A stretch of DNA of 35,139 nucleotides, taken from an uncultured Akkermansia sp. Its GTDB lineage: Bacteria; Verrucomicrobiota; Verrucomicrobiia; Verrucomicrobiales; Akkermansiaceae. A program made the translations under genes and the position numbers. Location: assembly GCA_949296365.1 (NCBI GenBank), contig CASFPZ010000025.1, positions 1 through 35,139 on the forward strand, given 5' to 3'. Below are positions 34,931 through 35,139 of the stretch, one piece after another (position 1 is the stretch's first letter; each line of letters begins with the position of its first letter). The notes under the pieces were generated by a model. The model was not told where the DNA came from. It saw nothing but the letters and a program-made list of their open reading frames with translations, and made no database searches.

Positions 34931-35139
34931 TTAAAAATTAAATAAACTCAGTTCACCTGAGCCATATATGTCTTTGGCATTTTTGAAATTCGATTTGTCG
35001 AATAAATCACGAAGCTGTGTTTTGTCAGTCAGCGAGATTCCGAGAATTTGAAGAACTTCATAGATGCTACGCTCCAATTTCATATCATGTTGCACTATTG
35101 CCACCAAGCAGTAAGTGATTATGGCACAATAGATTTGGA
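34931..35139 (-). CDS. IS4-family transposase, C-terminal end, runs off the window
   Basis: Read on the minus strand, 69 codons are open from the window edge to a TAA at 34931-34933. The translation has QIYCAIITYCLVAIVQHDMK, LERSIYEVLQILGISLTDK, TQLRDLFDKSNFKNAKD and ends GELSLFNF. This is the C-terminus of the IS4 transposase group common in Bacteroidetes and PVC bacteria. No frameshift is seen in this part, so the element may be intact outside the window. It differs from the degraded IS4 fragment just to its left and points the opposite way. Confidence 0.8.
   Translation of the reverse strand, partial: QIYCAIITYCLVAIVQHDMKLERSIYEVLQILGISLTDKTQLRDLFDKSNFKNAKDIYGSGELSLFNF

Overview
The window reads as a chromosomal segment of a Gram-negative bacterium, most likely from the PVC group (Verrucomicrobiota or a relative). 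This placement is inferred from the long form of PurF, an EboE-type protein, a sigma factor / membrane anti-sigma-like / PDZ gene trio and mixed use of Shine-Dalgarno sequences. No rRNA or tRNA is present to confirm it.

Region 1 (1-11.9 kb) is a type I-C CRISPR-Cas locus. An AT-rich leader (1-180) with a plausible promoter precedes 44 identical 32-bp repeats and 43 spacers (181-3081). The distal end of the array runs straight into a 5'-truncated, frameshifted IS5-family remnant (about 3112-3602). Then come cas4-cas1-cas2 and cas3-cas5c-cas8c-cas7c, all on the + strand. The adaptation genes therefore come first, a permutation of the usual I-C order. cas3 is split by one extra A in an A6 run (7923-7928). 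An internal start in cas8c probably also makes the small subunit Cas11c.

Region 2 (11.9-23.5 kb) is mostly ordinary chromosome. On the minus strand lie a lone eboE-like gene, a secreted GH3 beta-glucosidase and ffh, the last two each with a clear terminator. On the plus strand lie purM, purF, an ECF-like sigma factor, a probable membrane anti-sigma partner, an exported PDZ protein that looks like an inactive HtrA, and a small RelE/ParE-like protein.

Region 3 (24.1-34.3 kb) is the most unusual part. Four large dynamin-like GTPase genes and a multi-pass membrane protein form one apparent operon. GTPase 2 has a hydrophobic paddle-like segment. GTPases 3 and 4 are diverged tandem paralogues with a DCPG G3 motif. 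All four lack a normal N/TKxD G4 motif. A long hairpin and a short SD-led ORF lie between genes 3 and 4. The layout suggests a heteromeric membrane-remodelling machine, possibly an elaborated relative of LeoA/LeoBC (Eleos) anti-phage dynamins. That role is inferred.

Region 4 (34.3-35.1 kb) holds wreckage of an IS4-type transposase and the 3' end of a second IS4-family element that runs off the window. It marks the dynamin cluster's right flank as a zone of mobile DNA.
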